6,878 bases of DNA from Bacteriovoracaceae bacterium (lineage in GTDB: Bacteria > Bdellovibrionota > UBA1018): the NCBI GenBank assembly GCA_023250755.1, contig JAHFAC010000013.1, positions 1 through 6,878 on the forward strand, read 5' to 3'. Of the stretch, positions 6,619-6,878 are shown piece after piece. Each line of letters begins with the position of its first letter. Positions within the stretch are counted from its first letter, which is position 1. Both the position numbers and the translations under genes were made by a program. The notes beneath the pieces are model-generated. The model saw only the letters and a list, made by a program, of their open reading frames with translations. It did no database searches and was not told the origin of the DNA.

Positions 6619-6878
6619 ATGCTACTTTCCAAAGTGCCGAATTATTTTCAATCCCGTCGTGAAACGCTGGTCAAAAAATGTCCTGGATCAGCGCTTCTTT
6701 TTTCCTCCAATCCAGAAATGCTTAGGAATCCCGACGTCACTTTTCCATTCAGGCAGGAATCGAATTTTTATTATTTGACTGGATTTGAAGAGCCAGAGTC
6801 TTTTCTTGTGCTCCTCCCTCCGGCCTCCCGGTCTTCGGGTACCTGCAGGAGCGTGCTTTTTGTGCGCACTCGCGATCC
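6619..6878 (+). CDS. pepP: Xaa-Pro aminopeptidase (M24B), N-terminal part, cut by window edge
   Basis: The first 86 codons of a larger gene that runs off the window. The product is a metal-dependent aminopeptidase that removes an N-terminal residue preceding proline. What is seen is the start of the AMP_N domain: a Phe-x-x-Arg-Arg segment (residues 10-14), PGSALLFSS (22-30), then RNPDVTFPFRQESNFYYLTG (36-55), which is the most recognisable signature of this family, followed by FEEPESFLVLLPP. The catalytic pita-bread domain and its metal ligands lie beyond the window and cannot be checked. ATG 6619 is the only ATG after the in-frame stop at 6586-6588. It lacks a clear Shine-Dalgarno; GAGGT at 6582-6586 is over 30 nt away. 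Its nearness to the preceding peptidase gene suggests either cotranscription or a dedicated promoter in the spacer. Confidence 0.9.
   Translation, partial: MLLSKVPNYFQSRRETLVKKCPGSALLFSSNPEMLRNPDVTFPFRQESNFYYLTGFEEPESFLVLLPPASRSSGTCRSVLFVRTRD

Noticed and set aside
1..6878. Defence system, prophage, insertion sequence or CRISPR
   Set aside because: All five genes are housekeeping families in ordinary arrangement. No transposase, direct-repeat array, terminal inverted repeats, integrase or tRNA attachment site was seen.

Overview
The window is a gene-dense piece of a bacterial chromosome of middling GC content. It carries five protein genes, very short spacers and no mobile DNA, RNA genes or CRISPR. 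The gene set is housekeeping: an ATP-dependent protease, two DNA repair enzymes and two metallopeptidases. Protein style (the PepP N-terminus, a PHP-type PolX with a decayed polymerase site, an M42-like peptidase with a GGTCEAT motif) suggests a Gram-negative of the deltaproteobacterial/Bdellovibrionota kind. That placement is a weak inference from memory and no marker gene in the window confirms it.

Layout: 1-132 is a leader with a candidate sigma70-type promoter. 133-2916 (+) is lon, a complete LonA with an unusual C-terminal extension of about 150 residues. It converges on nth (2931-3575, -), with only 14 bp between the stop codons. nth lies downstream of and overlaps polX (3557-5245, -), so polX-nth looks like a translationally coupled DNA repair operon. 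Divergent from polX, with 77 bp between the preferred start codons, is a cytoplasmic M42/M28-like metallopeptidase (5323-6555, +). After a 63-bp spacer with a hairpin and a possible promoter comes the 5' end of an Xaa-Pro aminopeptidase gene (6619 to the window edge, +).

The genes fall into two themes. Protein turnover: Lon cuts unfolded and regulatory proteins to peptides, and the two metallopeptidases could finish those peptides to amino acids. Base excision repair: Nth removes oxidised pyrimidines and nicks the strand, and the PHP nuclease of PolX could clean the resulting 3' ends.

The two points most worth a second look are the Lon C-terminal extension, which reads like a two-repeat DUF2267-type helical domain, and the PolX protein, whose polymerase metal-binding aspartates are all replaced while its PHP nuclease site is complete.
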